Assembly (NCBI GenBank): GCA_029261435.1
Contig: JAJDBI010000174.1
Span: 1-6,246 of the forward strand
DNA: 6,246 bases
Direction of reading: 5' to 3'
Origin: Nitrospinaceae bacterium
GTDB lineage: Bacteria > Nitrospinota > Nitrospinia > Nitrospinales > VA-1
Positions 1-6,138 of this stretch are shown here, in pieces. The position numbers and the translations under genes were made by a program. The notes under the pieces were generated by a model, which was given only the letters and a program-made list of their open reading frames with translations, made no database searches and was not told the DNA's origin. Position 1 is the stretch's first letter. Every line of letters starts with the position of its first letter.

Positions 1-3000
1 GTCAACGGATGAGGCATACGCCCATCTGTTGCGGCCTGCTTGGCTTCCCCTTCCAACGCGAAGATTTTACCCTGCGCGTTAGCGAGAATCAGCTTACGTT
101 CAAAGTCTACTTCAAGCTCATCCTCAGTGGCCGGGTTGAACTTCAGTGCCTTGTCAATTGCGACAACACTAAAGCTCTTAACCGGAGCACCTTTTGGGCA
201 GAGGGTCTTCTTTTGCTTCTTGGCAAAGTTTTCATTGCCAGGAAGAACTCTCAAGTCCTTCTGCTTTTTATCATGTACGCGGAAGATACTCCAACTGCCT
301 TCAGACAGATGAGAGGTTCGACCGTCATACATCAGGTAATCACCAGCCATACCCTGATAACCACCAGCGGTGGTCGCCAGGTCATAGCGTTCTGCGATAC
401 CAATATGCAGAGCGTTGGTCACCCGTGAGTCCGGGTCATAACGCTCCGGGCGGAACCCATGTCCTGAAAGGGAGAACACATGGGTTTCGTTCATCATACC
501 GTGCAACATGCGGAACACCACATTATCACCGACATACGCACGAATAATAGGCGTATCCGGATCTCTGTGAGTCCTGCTGCTGAACAATTGCGAAGCATCA
601 GGATTTGACTTCAAACGTGAAGCCAATGAAGCCGCGCGGAAGTTGAATCCACCACCTGTAGTGTGCGTTCCACCATTGAGGTGGGGGAAAGCCGCTTCGA
701 GCATGGTGGATGGCATCTGAAAAGAAATTGACTGCCCGGCGGCAATCGCGTTCTCACGCGACAGTCCAGGAGGATTCCCTGCAGTTACCAACTGTGCAGT
801 ATGCGGCACTGTGTCATGCAACTGCACAACAATTTCACGGAAACTACCGTTACGCCCGTAAGCGAAAGGCTCTGTTCCATGAATATCAGCAACCGGGCCA
901 CTGCGAATCAACTCACCCGTTTTCGGATCATGGTACGTGGAACCCCAGGGCTCAACGATGGTAGATCCTATTCCACCGTGCGGCCATGTGGTAGCACCGA
1001 ACGCATGGTCATGCCAGAACACCAGACCCAGATCAACATCCACCCACCAGCGATAACGGACATACTCGGTACTGACGATCTGTCCCGCTTTGTGAGCATG
1101 AGTCATGCCTTCGCTAAACTTGATGGTGTACTTACCATCTTTAGCCAATCCTTTGTTAGGATCAGGCGTAATGTTCGTGATCCAGCGTGCGTCTTTGCCA
1201 TTGGGTACCTCAATACCAACGATGATATCAGCACCAACGTGGTATGGAGTTGAATGGGCCGCCATCTGAATCTCTACCGTGTCAGCACCTGCTTTGGTCG
1301 ATTTCAGCACTTTGGCGTTCATCGGCACCGGCATACCAACATGGTGTCCATCTTTCATCTTCTTAGTGAACTGCTTATAGGACCTCATAGACTGATCGTA
1401 AGAGAAACCTGAAATTACGCCGTCTGAAGCCTGATTGTCGAACTGGAAGAAATGTGGATGAATGTTCAACTTCGACATCTGGAAGTTGGTGAAATCATCA
1501 TCATTCCATTCACTGGTCAACAACAGATCCACACAGTCATACACGTTGGCACGAATGACCAACGGAATGGCTTTTTTAGGATCTGCTTTAACAGCCGCCA
1601 TATCTTCATCGATAACATAGATCAAACCGTATTTATCGATGATCGGCGGAGTATCCCCAACCGCGCCAGAAAGCTCGATTGGAGTATTGATGAAATGTAG
1701 ATTGTACTGCTTGCGTCCAGCACCTGGAGGACAAAGACTCCATCGTCCCTGTTCACCCGGTTTAGCGCCACCCGTATTCTCCATGTCAGGACCACTTCGT
1801 GAGCTACCCGATTCCGTCTTTGTAATAACTTCAGAATCGGTCTGCATATGAAATGGTTCCAGCCAGGGAGCACCACCATGGTTACGTGCAAAAGGAACAC
1901 GCTTACCAAAATGCGGTGTCATATGAGGCCAAGCCAGTTTACCGTGTTGATCAAACTGGAGAGGATGACGTTTACCCGGTCGTGGAGAAATATACTTGGG
2001 TGTTTTCAAAGTAGATTCCCGTTCAGACAAGGCTTGATTGCCTTTCCAGTCATAATCCCAGACAGACCCGTCATAAGACAGAATCTGGCCTTTTTCATCA
2101 TCGGTATGGCCGGGTTGTCCTTTAGGCGGAAGCATGTATTTAACCCAGTCCTTGATATTTACAACTGGAGTTTCTTTGCTCCAGTCGCTTTTACCAGAAC
2201 CTACAATATTGAACTTCTTGCCAAACCAGTCCATGGTTTTACCAACCATTTGGTCTGAAGGCTGTCCTTTGGGAATTCTTCCCGCACGATCAGGAAGCTC
2301 TTTCAAAGGACGCATGACATCGGTGCTACCCATAGGATAGTTACCATCCTGCAGGGTGTTGTATACCCTCCAGTAGCCCCACATACCCGCTACGTAGTGA
2401 TGCGCAACGTGACAATGGAACAGGAAGTCTCCGGCAAGACGCTGACAAAGTCCGGACCCACACTCAGTCTCAAGATCAAGTGCTTCTGCAGGACCAATGA
2501 CTTCCACGTCAACCCGGTCCGTCGTAGTGCGAACAACCGGATACTTAACCGGACCGTCATAGGCAGCTTGAGTCAAGTTTTCAAGTTGTACTTCCCGCTG
2601 CGGAGAACGGGTCCAGCGAATGGAACCTCCATGGGGATGATGTGAATGAAACACTTCACCACCACCATGAATCAAACGGAACTTCGCCGGGTCTCCCAGG
2701 TAAGAACGAGGAATGGTCGTCGGAGCATCCGCAAATGTATAAGAACTATAGGACAGAGATTCATCTTCATAATGGAAATGTTTCTCCTGTTGAGCCAGGT
2801 TGTTGATACCAAACGGCTCAGAACGAAAGTTCATAGCACGGGCTGAAGGACGATAAGCATCCGTCAACGGGTCGCGCTGTGGAATCATTTCACCATGACG
2901 GTTGAGAGGACGGAATGATTCGTCACCCACTTCATGATAGAAAAGAGCGAACTCACGAAAGTCTCTGGCATCATCATTAGCGATCATGGCCATCCAACCG

Positions 3001-3968
3001 TTTTCCAACGGACCGCCAGTAAAAGGATCCAGATAACGAGAACCTCTCGGCTCAACTATAAAGGCACCGATCAACCCCAGTGCAGAAGGATCACGACCCG
3101 CATGGTTCATGATCATGTGACTGCCTTCCTGCTCATCGAGAGGAATGAACCACTCAAACTCCTGAGACTCGCCGGAAGCTACGATAGCACCCGGAGTAGC
3201 CGCAGTATCAGGCTGTCCACTGGAACTGATGATCATTGCAGAACCATTAACCTGGAAACCTGCATCTTCATCTTCCAACCGGTTGGTGAATTTAACGCGA
3301 ATACAATCACCCTGGTTACCACGAATGGTCATAGGCTGAATAGCATCGCCCTGAAGTCCGGTAGAAACCGCACCCGGGTCAAGACCATCCTCCTTTTGAC
3401 GAGCTGCCAGATTTCGCTTTTCCTCATCTCGAACCCTATCAATATCTTTATCCAGAACATACATATATCCAGGATAATAATCTCCCCACTGGTTCAGGGT
3501 AACTTCGACATTGATTGCTGAGATTTCGTAGGTCTTGGTGGGAATATTCCCTGGACAATGGGCGCCTTTATAAACCTTGGCAGCCGCTTCCGTGGGTCCA
3601 AGCAGATAACTCTGGCCCAATTGATGTGCTGACCAGGAGTCGTGGAACCCGCCGCCTGACGATGCCGGGCTGGCATGCTCCTTAACCTTGTCCTGAAGTT
3701 GTCCCATCAACTTCATGAATGTGTTGTCCAGCTTTTCCTGGCTGCCTTCCAAACCGCTCATCACATCTTCGTGATTGAGCTGATTTTCCAGCTTATCGAG
3801 CCAAATGGGACGTTCTACAGCAGGGTTACTTTTTCCGTGCGAACCATCATGACCATGGTCAACACTGATAGCACCTGCTGGAGAAACGAGAACCACTGCG
3901 AGTCCAAGGACCATAAACAGCCTTGTACTCACGCTCCGTGCCAGATTCAGGATTGGATTACTTCTCAT
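1..3968 (-). CDS. Large exported multicopper oxidase (MnxG/ceruloplasmin-like), 3' end cut off by window edge
   Basis: The minus-strand frame is open for 1322 codons from ATG at 3968-3966 and has no stop before the window edge, so the C-terminus is missing. Residues 1-33 look like a Sec signal peptide: basic start, hydrophobic run at about 17-29, AGA cleavage site at 31-33. A His-rich stretch (HGHDGSH) follows at 38-44. Copper motifs seen are HxxHxHG at 441-447 (block C), HCHxxxHxxxGM at 518-529 (block D: Cys519, axial Met529), HPH at 837-839 (block A) and WHDH at 985-988 (block B). That is a complete set of ten His plus Cys and Met for type 1 and trinuclear sites. The order C-D-A-B is permuted relative to laccases. 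Other cupredoxin-like parts (about 150-320 and 1140-1200) carry degenerate motifs. Known relatives with this size and layout include Mn(II) oxidases such as MnxG and ferroxidases. The substrate cannot be read from the sequence; Mn(II), Fe(II) or Cu(I) oxidation in the periplasm or outside the cell is inferred. A strong Shine-Dalgarno supports the start. Confidence 0.93.
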   Translation of the reverse strand, partial: MRSNPILNLARSVSTRLFMVLGLAVVLVSPAGAISVDHGHDGSHGKSNPAVERPIWLDKLENQLNHEDVMSGLEGSQEKLDNTFMKLMGQLQDKVKEHASPASSGGGFHDSWSAHQLGQSYLLGPTEAAAKVYKGAHCPGNIPTKTYEISAINVEVTLNQWGDYYPGYMYVLDKDIDRVRDEEKRNLAARQKEDGLDPGAVSTGLQGDAIQPMTIRGNQGDCIRVKFTNRLEDEDAGFQVNGSAMIISSSGQPDTAATPGAIVASGESQEFEWFIPLDEQEGSHMIMNHAGRDPSALGLIGAFIVEPRGSRYLDPFTGGPLENGWMAMIANDDARDFREFALFYHEVGDESFRPLNRHGEMIPQRDPLTDAYRPSARAMNFRSEPFGINNLAQQEKHFHYEDESLSYSSYTFADAPTTIPRSYLGDPAKFRLIHGGGEVFHSHHPHGGSIRWTRSPQREVQLENLTQAAYDGPVKYPVVRTTTDRVDVEVIGPAEALDLETECGSGLCQRLAGDFLFHCHVAHHYVAGMWGYWRVYNTLQDGNYPMGSTDVMRPLKELPDRAGRIPKGQPSDQMVGKTMDWFGKKFNIVGSGKSDWSKETPVVNIKDWVKYMLPPKGQPGHTDDEKGQILSYDGSVWDYDWKGNQALSERESTLKTPKYISPRPGKRHPLQFDQHGKLAWPHMTPHFGKRVPFARNHGGAPWLEPFHMQTDSEVITKTESGSSRSGPDMENTGGAKPGEQGRWSLCPPGAGRKQYNLHFINTPIELSGAVGDTPPIIDKYGLIYVIDEDMAAVKADPKKAIPLVIRANVYDCVDLLLTSEWNDDDFTNFQMSKLNIHPHFFQFDNQASDGVISGFSYDQSMRSYKQFTKKMKDGHHVGMPVPMNAKVLKSTKAGADTVEIQMAAHSTPYHVGADIIVGIEVPNGKDARWITNITPDPNKGLAKDGKYTIKFSEGMTHAHKAGQIVSTEYVRYRWWVDVDLGLVFWHDHAFGATTWPHGGIGSTIVEPWGSTYHDPKTGELIRSGPVADIHGTEPFAYGRNGSFREIVVQLHDTVPHTAQLVTAGNPPGLSRENAIAAGQSISFQMPSTMLEAAFPHLNGGTHTTGGGFNFRAASLASRLKSNPDASQLFSSRTHRDPDTPIIRAYVGDNVVFRMLHGMMNETHVFSLSGHGFRPERYDPDSRVTNALHIGIAERYDLATTAGGYQGMAGDYLMYDGRTSHLSEGSWSIFRVHDKKQKDLRVLPGNENFAKKQKKTLCPKGAPVKSFSVVAIDKALKFNPATEDELEVDFERKLILANAQGKIFALEGEAKQAATDGRMPHPL

Positions 3969-3973
3969 AAGTG

Positions 3974-3983
3974 CCTCCTCCTT
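3974..3983 (-). promoter_or_regulatory. Strong ribosome binding site of the multicopper oxidase gene
   Basis: Read on the minus strand, AAGGAGGAGG lies five bases before the ATG at 3968. It is a near-ideal, extended Shine-Dalgarno sequence and fixes the start codon. It is much stronger than anything in front of the other three genes in the window, which fits a highly translated oxidase. Confidence 0.85.
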
Positions 3984-4009
3984 ACGTTAATATTCATACA
4001 ACTGAGTTA

Positions 4010-4043
4010 AACAGGTTGGTATTTAGAACAGGTAATGCCTGTT
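4010..4043. repeat. Three copies of an AACAGG half-site in the oxidase leader
   Basis: On the plus strand AACAGGT occurs at 4010-4016 and again at 4027-4033, a 17-base step. The inverted copy CCTGTT follows at 4038-4043, so 4027-4043 forms a 6-bp inverted repeat with a five-base loop. The cluster lies 42-75 bases before the oxidase start codon. It could be a regulator binding site or a small mRNA stem; the copies are short, so chance is possible. Confidence 0.35.
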
Positions 4044-4135
4044 TCATTGGTCTGATTAATTTGCATGGAAACAAGGTGCTCTCTTTAGTAAACAACAGAA
4101 ACTGGATAGACCCAGTCCCCGACTAATCAATATAT

Positions 4136-4166
4136 AGATACGGAAAATCAGGAATTATTCCCGGAA
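4136..4166 (-). promoter_or_regulatory. Candidate ECF-sigma promoter of the multicopper oxidase
   Basis: On the minus strand TTCCGGGAATA (4166-4156) is followed by 15 bases and then TATCT (4140-4136). Exactly the same 11-mer, spacer length and 5-mer occur on the plus strand at 4941-4971 before the first ferritin-like gene. The layout GGGAAT, 16 bases, TATC resembles ECF promoters, which typically have a GGAA-type -35 box. The adjacent ECF sigma gene is the obvious candidate to read it. The predicted transcript start near 4130 leaves a leader of about 160 nucleotides. Assignment to this sigma factor is inference. Confidence 0.6.
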
Positions 4167-4187
4167 TTTGAGAAATCCCGGAAATAA
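4155..4187 (-). repeat. 15-bp stem / near-perfect inverted repeat overlapping the oxidase -35 element
   Basis: The arms are 4155-4169 and 4173-4187 with a three-base loop. Thirteen of 15 positions are complementary, and in minus-strand RNA the other two become G-U wobbles, giving a fully paired 15-bp stem. It contains two TTCCGGGA units in direct orientation 17 bases apart (minus strand, beginning at 4183 and 4166). GGAAT-T-ATTCC at 4151-4161 adds a further palindrome on one side. No clear U-tract follows, so a classical rho-independent terminator for the sigma gene is not convincing. An operator, or an RNA stem ending the sigma transcript, remains possible. Confidence 0.6.
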
Positions 4188-4317
4188 ATGGGCTTTGTAA
4201 GAAAGGGACTACAAGAAAGGAATAAACCATATAACCAAGTGATTTAACGACGACAAGGATGCTACGGGGGATGGCCTAAATGGGGAGTTTAAATTTCAAT
4301 ATGTTACCAAAGCAGGA

Positions 4318-4902
4318 TCAATCTTCATCGGTGATATATTTGGCAATTTCCAAGCGTAAGGATTCGGAGCGCAGGAGCTCTCGCTTGAGGTAAACTTTGG
4401 CGCGGGCAATACGGGACATCACAGTTCCGATAGGTATATTTAACGATTTAGAGATCTCCTTATACGATAACCCTTCAAAGTAGAACTGGACCAGAGCGAT
4501 TCTGAGCCGTTCATCGAGCTTATCCAGAACTTCCTGAATATTACTCCTAACCTCCGCTCGCATAAAGTCACCTTCAGGGTGTTGCCGGTCGCTCAACTTG
4601 TCACAAACCGACTCAAACTCAATCTCTGCACGCTTCTTGGTTTTTTCAATATCCTTTAAAAAAAGGTTCCTCAAAATAGAAAACATCCAGTATTTGCTCT
4701 TCGCTGGATCATGGACCTGATGAAAGCTTTTCAGCGCACAATAAAGAGTCTCCTGAACAAGATCCTGAGCATCATTAGGATTGCCACACATACGGATTGC
4801 AGACTTATAAAGCATTGAGACATGAGGAGAAAGGTGCTGCTCAAAGCAATCCCTCTCACCTCCTTCACTAAGACCATTTCTAAATTGATTGAGAAAATCC
4901 AT
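4318..4902 (-). CDS. ECF-type RNA polymerase sigma factor
   Basis: This 194-residue protein has the two-domain layout of extracytoplasmic-function sigma factors. Region 2 spans about residues 20-88, with DAQDLVQET at 44-52 (core-binding region 2.2) and YWMFSILRNLFLKD at 71-84 (2.3/2.4, -10 recognition). Region 4 spans about 122-176, with FEGLSYKEISKSLNIPIGTVMSRIARAK at 142-169 as the helix-turn-helix that reads the -35 box. I chose the ATG at 4902-4900. The same frame stays open to an ATG at 5034, but those 44 extra residues do not resemble a sigma N-terminus and overlap palindromic regulatory DNA. No strong Shine-Dalgarno precedes the chosen start. No anti-sigma gene is adjacent: the next gene on this strand is the oxidase, 349 bases downstream. 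The C-terminus is short (about 18 residues after region 4) and not Cys-rich, so there is no obvious built-in sensor domain. Its likely targets are the two flanking matching promoters. Confidence 0.9.
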   Translation of the reverse strand: MDFLNQFRNGLSEGGERDCFEQHLSPHVSMLYKSAIRMCGNPNDAQDLVQETLYCALKSFHQVHDPAKSKYWMFSILRNLFLKDIEKTKKRAEIEFESVCDKLSDRQHPEGDFMRAEVRSNIQEVLDKLDERLRIALVQFYFEGLSYKEISKSLNIPIGTVMSRIARAKVYLKRELLRSESLRLEIAKYITDED

Positions 4903-4918
4903 AAGTTGAAACTTTAAA

Positions 4919-4944
4919 CACGGGATAAAATATTCGTTGTTTCC
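4919..4944 (-). promoter_or_regulatory. Possible ECF-type promoter of the sigma gene (autoregulation)
   Basis: On the minus strand GGAAAC (4944-4939) is followed by 16 bases and CGTG (4922-4919), close to the common ECF pattern GGAAC/TGAAAC, 16-17 bases, CGTN. Its -35 part comes from the same TTCCSGGAA palindrome (4941-4949) that supplies the plus-strand promoter. The predicted start would leave a leader of only about ten nucleotides before the ATG at 4902, in line with the missing Shine-Dalgarno. The match to the other two copies is imperfect, so this is tentative. Confidence 0.35.
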
Positions 4945-4971
4945 GGGAATATTATCTAATAATGAATATCT
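4941..4971 (+). promoter_or_regulatory. Candidate ECF-sigma promoter of the first ferritin-like gene
   Basis: TTCCGGGAATA (4941-4951), 15 bases, then TATCT (4967-4971): identical in sequence and spacing to the element before the multicopper oxidase on the minus strand. It points toward the gene at 5047 and predicts a transcript start near 4978, leaving a leader of about 70 nucleotides. An ATTAT-CTA-ATAAT palindrome (4951-4963) sits in the spacer. I saw no convincing sigma-70 promoter in this intergenic region as an alternative. Confidence 0.6.
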
Positions 4972-4981
4972 TTTAAAGGTA

Positions 4982-5003
4982 AATATGTGAAGTATCACAT
5001 ATT
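4982..5003. repeat. Perfect 22-bp inverted repeat (operator-like) before the first ferritin-like gene
   Basis: The arms AATATGTGA (4982-4990) and TCACATATT (4995-5003) are perfectly complementary across a four-base centre. The TGTGA/TCACA cores recall CRP/FNR-superfamily half-sites, but the spacing is four instead of CRP's six, and the core is not the FNR TTGAT/ATCAA. It starts a few bases after the predicted transcript start, so it could be a repressor operator or a 5'-terminal mRNA hairpin. It is 43 bases upstream of the ATG at 5047. Confidence 0.65.
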
Positions 5004-5046
5004 GCGGTGATTTAGCCCACTTTAACACGCACACTTGAGTTATTCC

Positions 5047-5535
5047 ATGGACATTACCAATCAGGAGTTGCTGGGAATCTCTTTAAAAATAGAAAGCGAT
5101 GGAAAGAAGTTTTACAGTGAACTTGCTGAAATAGTCGCTGACCCCAAAGTGAAGGATTTCTTTAAGCTCATGTCCCGGGAAGAAGCCCTGCACGAAAAAC
5201 AATTCAAACGCCTCATTGAATTGAAAGGCCTTGAGCGAGTCAGTTGGGAAAATAACCCCACTCTACGCAAATTTATCGACAAGGAATTTCAAACAGATAT
5301 TTTTCCACCCCCTAAACAGATCATTAGCCAACTACCAAAAATCGGGGGAATTCAAAAAGCTCTTGAGCTTGCCATGGATGCGGAACGGATCGTGGGGGAG
5401 TTTTTTCGACTCATGCATGATTCCTGTGAAGACATTGAAATAAAAACAATTCTCACCATTCTAGAAAAAGCAGAATGCGAGCATCTCGAAAGAGTAAAAT
5501 CTTTCAAAAATAAGTTTTCAAATGACAATAATTAA
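5047..5535 (+). CDS. Rubrerythrin-type ferritin-like diiron protein, paralogue 1
   Basis: The 162-residue protein has the four-helix pattern of the rubrerythrin/ferritin-like family. Visible metal-ligand motifs are E16-x6-Y23 in helix 1, E46-x2-H49 in helix 2, E113-x6-F120 in helix 3 (Phe where Tyr is usual) and E143-x2-H146 in helix 4. These would hold a non-haem diiron centre. There is no signal peptide and no C-terminal CxxC rubredoxin domain, so it is probably cytoplasmic and needs an outside electron donor if it reduces peroxide. A 60-residue segment between helices 2 and 3 carries FQTDIFPP (81-88), shared with the downstream paralogue. I chose ATG 5047 over the in-frame TTG at 5035 because the paralogues align from this Met; the Shine-Dalgarno is weak. 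It is divergent from the sigma gene and preceded by the ECF-like promoter shared with the oxidase. Peroxide reduction or iron handling is inferred from the family. Confidence 0.85.
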   Translation: MDITNQELLGISLKIESDGKKFYSELAEIVADPKVKDFFKLMSREEALHEKQFKRLIELKGLERVSWENNPTLRKFIDKEFQTDIFPPPKQIISQLPKIGGIQKALELAMDAERIVGEFFRLMHDSCEDIEIKTILTILEKAECEHLERVKSFKNKFSNDNN

Positions 5536-5577
5536 TCCCGCCTGCCAATAAATGAAGCAAATACTTCTGATAATTAC

Positions 5578-5606
5578 TTTCAAAATCCCAAATTCTATTT
5601 TATAAT
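5578..5606 (+). promoter_or_regulatory. Possible sigma-70 promoter of the second ferritin-like gene
   Basis: A perfect TATAAT lies at 5601-5606, about 50 bases before the ATG at 5656. Seventeen bases upstream is only TTTCAA (5578-5583), a poor -35 box. The region is very A+T-rich, so the match may be chance. The 120-base gap between the paralogues has no TTCCGGGAATA element and no clear terminator hairpin, so the second gene may be expressed separately or by read-through from the first. Confidence 0.35.
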
Positions 5607-5655
5607 TTGTACCTAATGTGGTTAATCTTCTGACACTTTGACAGAGACAAATCTT

Positions 5656-6138
5656 ATGGTTGTCACCAACTCAGAACTATTAGAGCTTTCGATTAAGATA
5701 GAACGCGAAGGGCAACGTTTTTATTCCCAGTTGATCGACCACGTTGATGATCTCAAGGTCAAAGAGTTTTTAAATCTCATGGTCAAAGAGGAAGCTGCGC
5801 ACGAAACCCATTTCAAGAAAATGCTCGAAACAGAAAGTGATTGTGGTTGGGAAAATGACGAAGATCTTAAAAAACTGATAGAGGAAAGTTTTCAAACTGA
5901 CATCTTCCCGCCACTAGAGGAAACACTAGGCCAATTACCCCGATTTGAAGGACTCGAAAAAGCTTTCGATTTTGCCATAGAAGCTGAAAATGTGGCCGTT
6001 GAGTTCTACCGTATTCTTGGAAAAGCATGCTCCGACTTCGAGTTAAAAACCAATATGCTCTTGCTGGAAAAAGCAGAACTGGAGCATTGCAAAGTAGTTG
6101 AAACACTCAAAAAACGTGTTCTGGAAAACCTATCCTAA
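5656..6138 (+). CDS. Rubrerythrin-type ferritin-like diiron protein, paralogue 2
   Basis: The 160-residue protein is about 44% identical by eye (roughly 70 matching positions) to the protein encoded just upstream, and it keeps every predicted diiron ligand: E16-x6-Y23, E46-x2-H49, E111-x6-Y118 and E141-x2-H144. Unlike paralogue 1, helix 3 has the standard Tyr. FQTDIFPP (79-86) in the helix 2-3 connection is conserved exactly. There is no rubredoxin CxxC, signal peptide or membrane segment. I chose ATG 5656 over the in-frame TTG at 5638 because it aligns with the other paralogue's start (M-x-x-T-N-x-E-L-L). The Shine-Dalgarno (AGAG at 5643-5646) is weak. It most likely arose by tandem duplication. 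The role is probably peroxide or iron handling, as in other rubrerythrin-like proteins, but it is not proven. Confidence 0.85.
   Translation: MVVTNSELLELSIKIEREGQRFYSQLIDHVDDLKVKEFLNLMVKEEAAHETHFKKMLETESDCGWENDEDLKKLIEESFQTDIFPPLEETLGQLPRFEGLEKAFDFAIEAENVAVEFYRILGKACSDFELKTNMLLLEKAELEHCKVVETLKKRVLENLS

Larger units (their letters stand above)
3969..4317 (-). other. 349-base non-coding region upstream of the multicopper oxidase
   Basis: No credible open reading frame was found on either strand between the sigma-factor stop and the oxidase start. The region holds the ribosome binding site, three AACAGG-type repeats (4010-4043), a small ACTGG/CCAGT inverted repeat (4101-4116, six-base loop), a bipartite ECF-like promoter (4136-4166) and a 15-bp stem (4155-4187). 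If the promoter call is right, transcription would start near 4130 and the oxidase mRNA would have a leader of about 160 nucleotides. I recognise no known riboswitch class in it. The part at 4188-4317 shows nothing I can name. Confidence 0.7.

Noticed and set aside
2934..3521. 195-codon plus-strand open frame inside the oxidase gene (and smaller ones at 9-2846)
   Set aside because: They are antisense to a continuous, motif-rich oxidase frame; their translations show no recognisable domains.
4228..4256. Sigma-70-like promoter on the minus strand (TTGTCG, 17 bases, TATATG)
   Set aside because: Each box matches only four of six positions in an A+T-rich region; the shared bipartite element is the better candidate.
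4318..4902. CorE-type metal-sensing ECF sigma factor
   Set aside because: That group carries a Cys-rich C-terminal domain; here the tail after region 4 has about 18 residues and no Cys.
4982..5003. A classical CRP or FNR site
   Set aside because: The TGTGA/TCACA cores are four bases apart, not six, and the FNR TTGAT/ATCAA core is absent.
4903..5034. N-terminal extension of the sigma factor to the ATG at 5034
   Set aside because: The 44 extra residues do not resemble a sigma N-terminus, and the DNA carries the palindromes and promoter elements of the divergent region.
5637..5642. TTGACA as a -35 box before the second ferritin-like gene
   Set aside because: Its -10 would fall inside the coding region after the start codon at 5656, and no -10 match is there.
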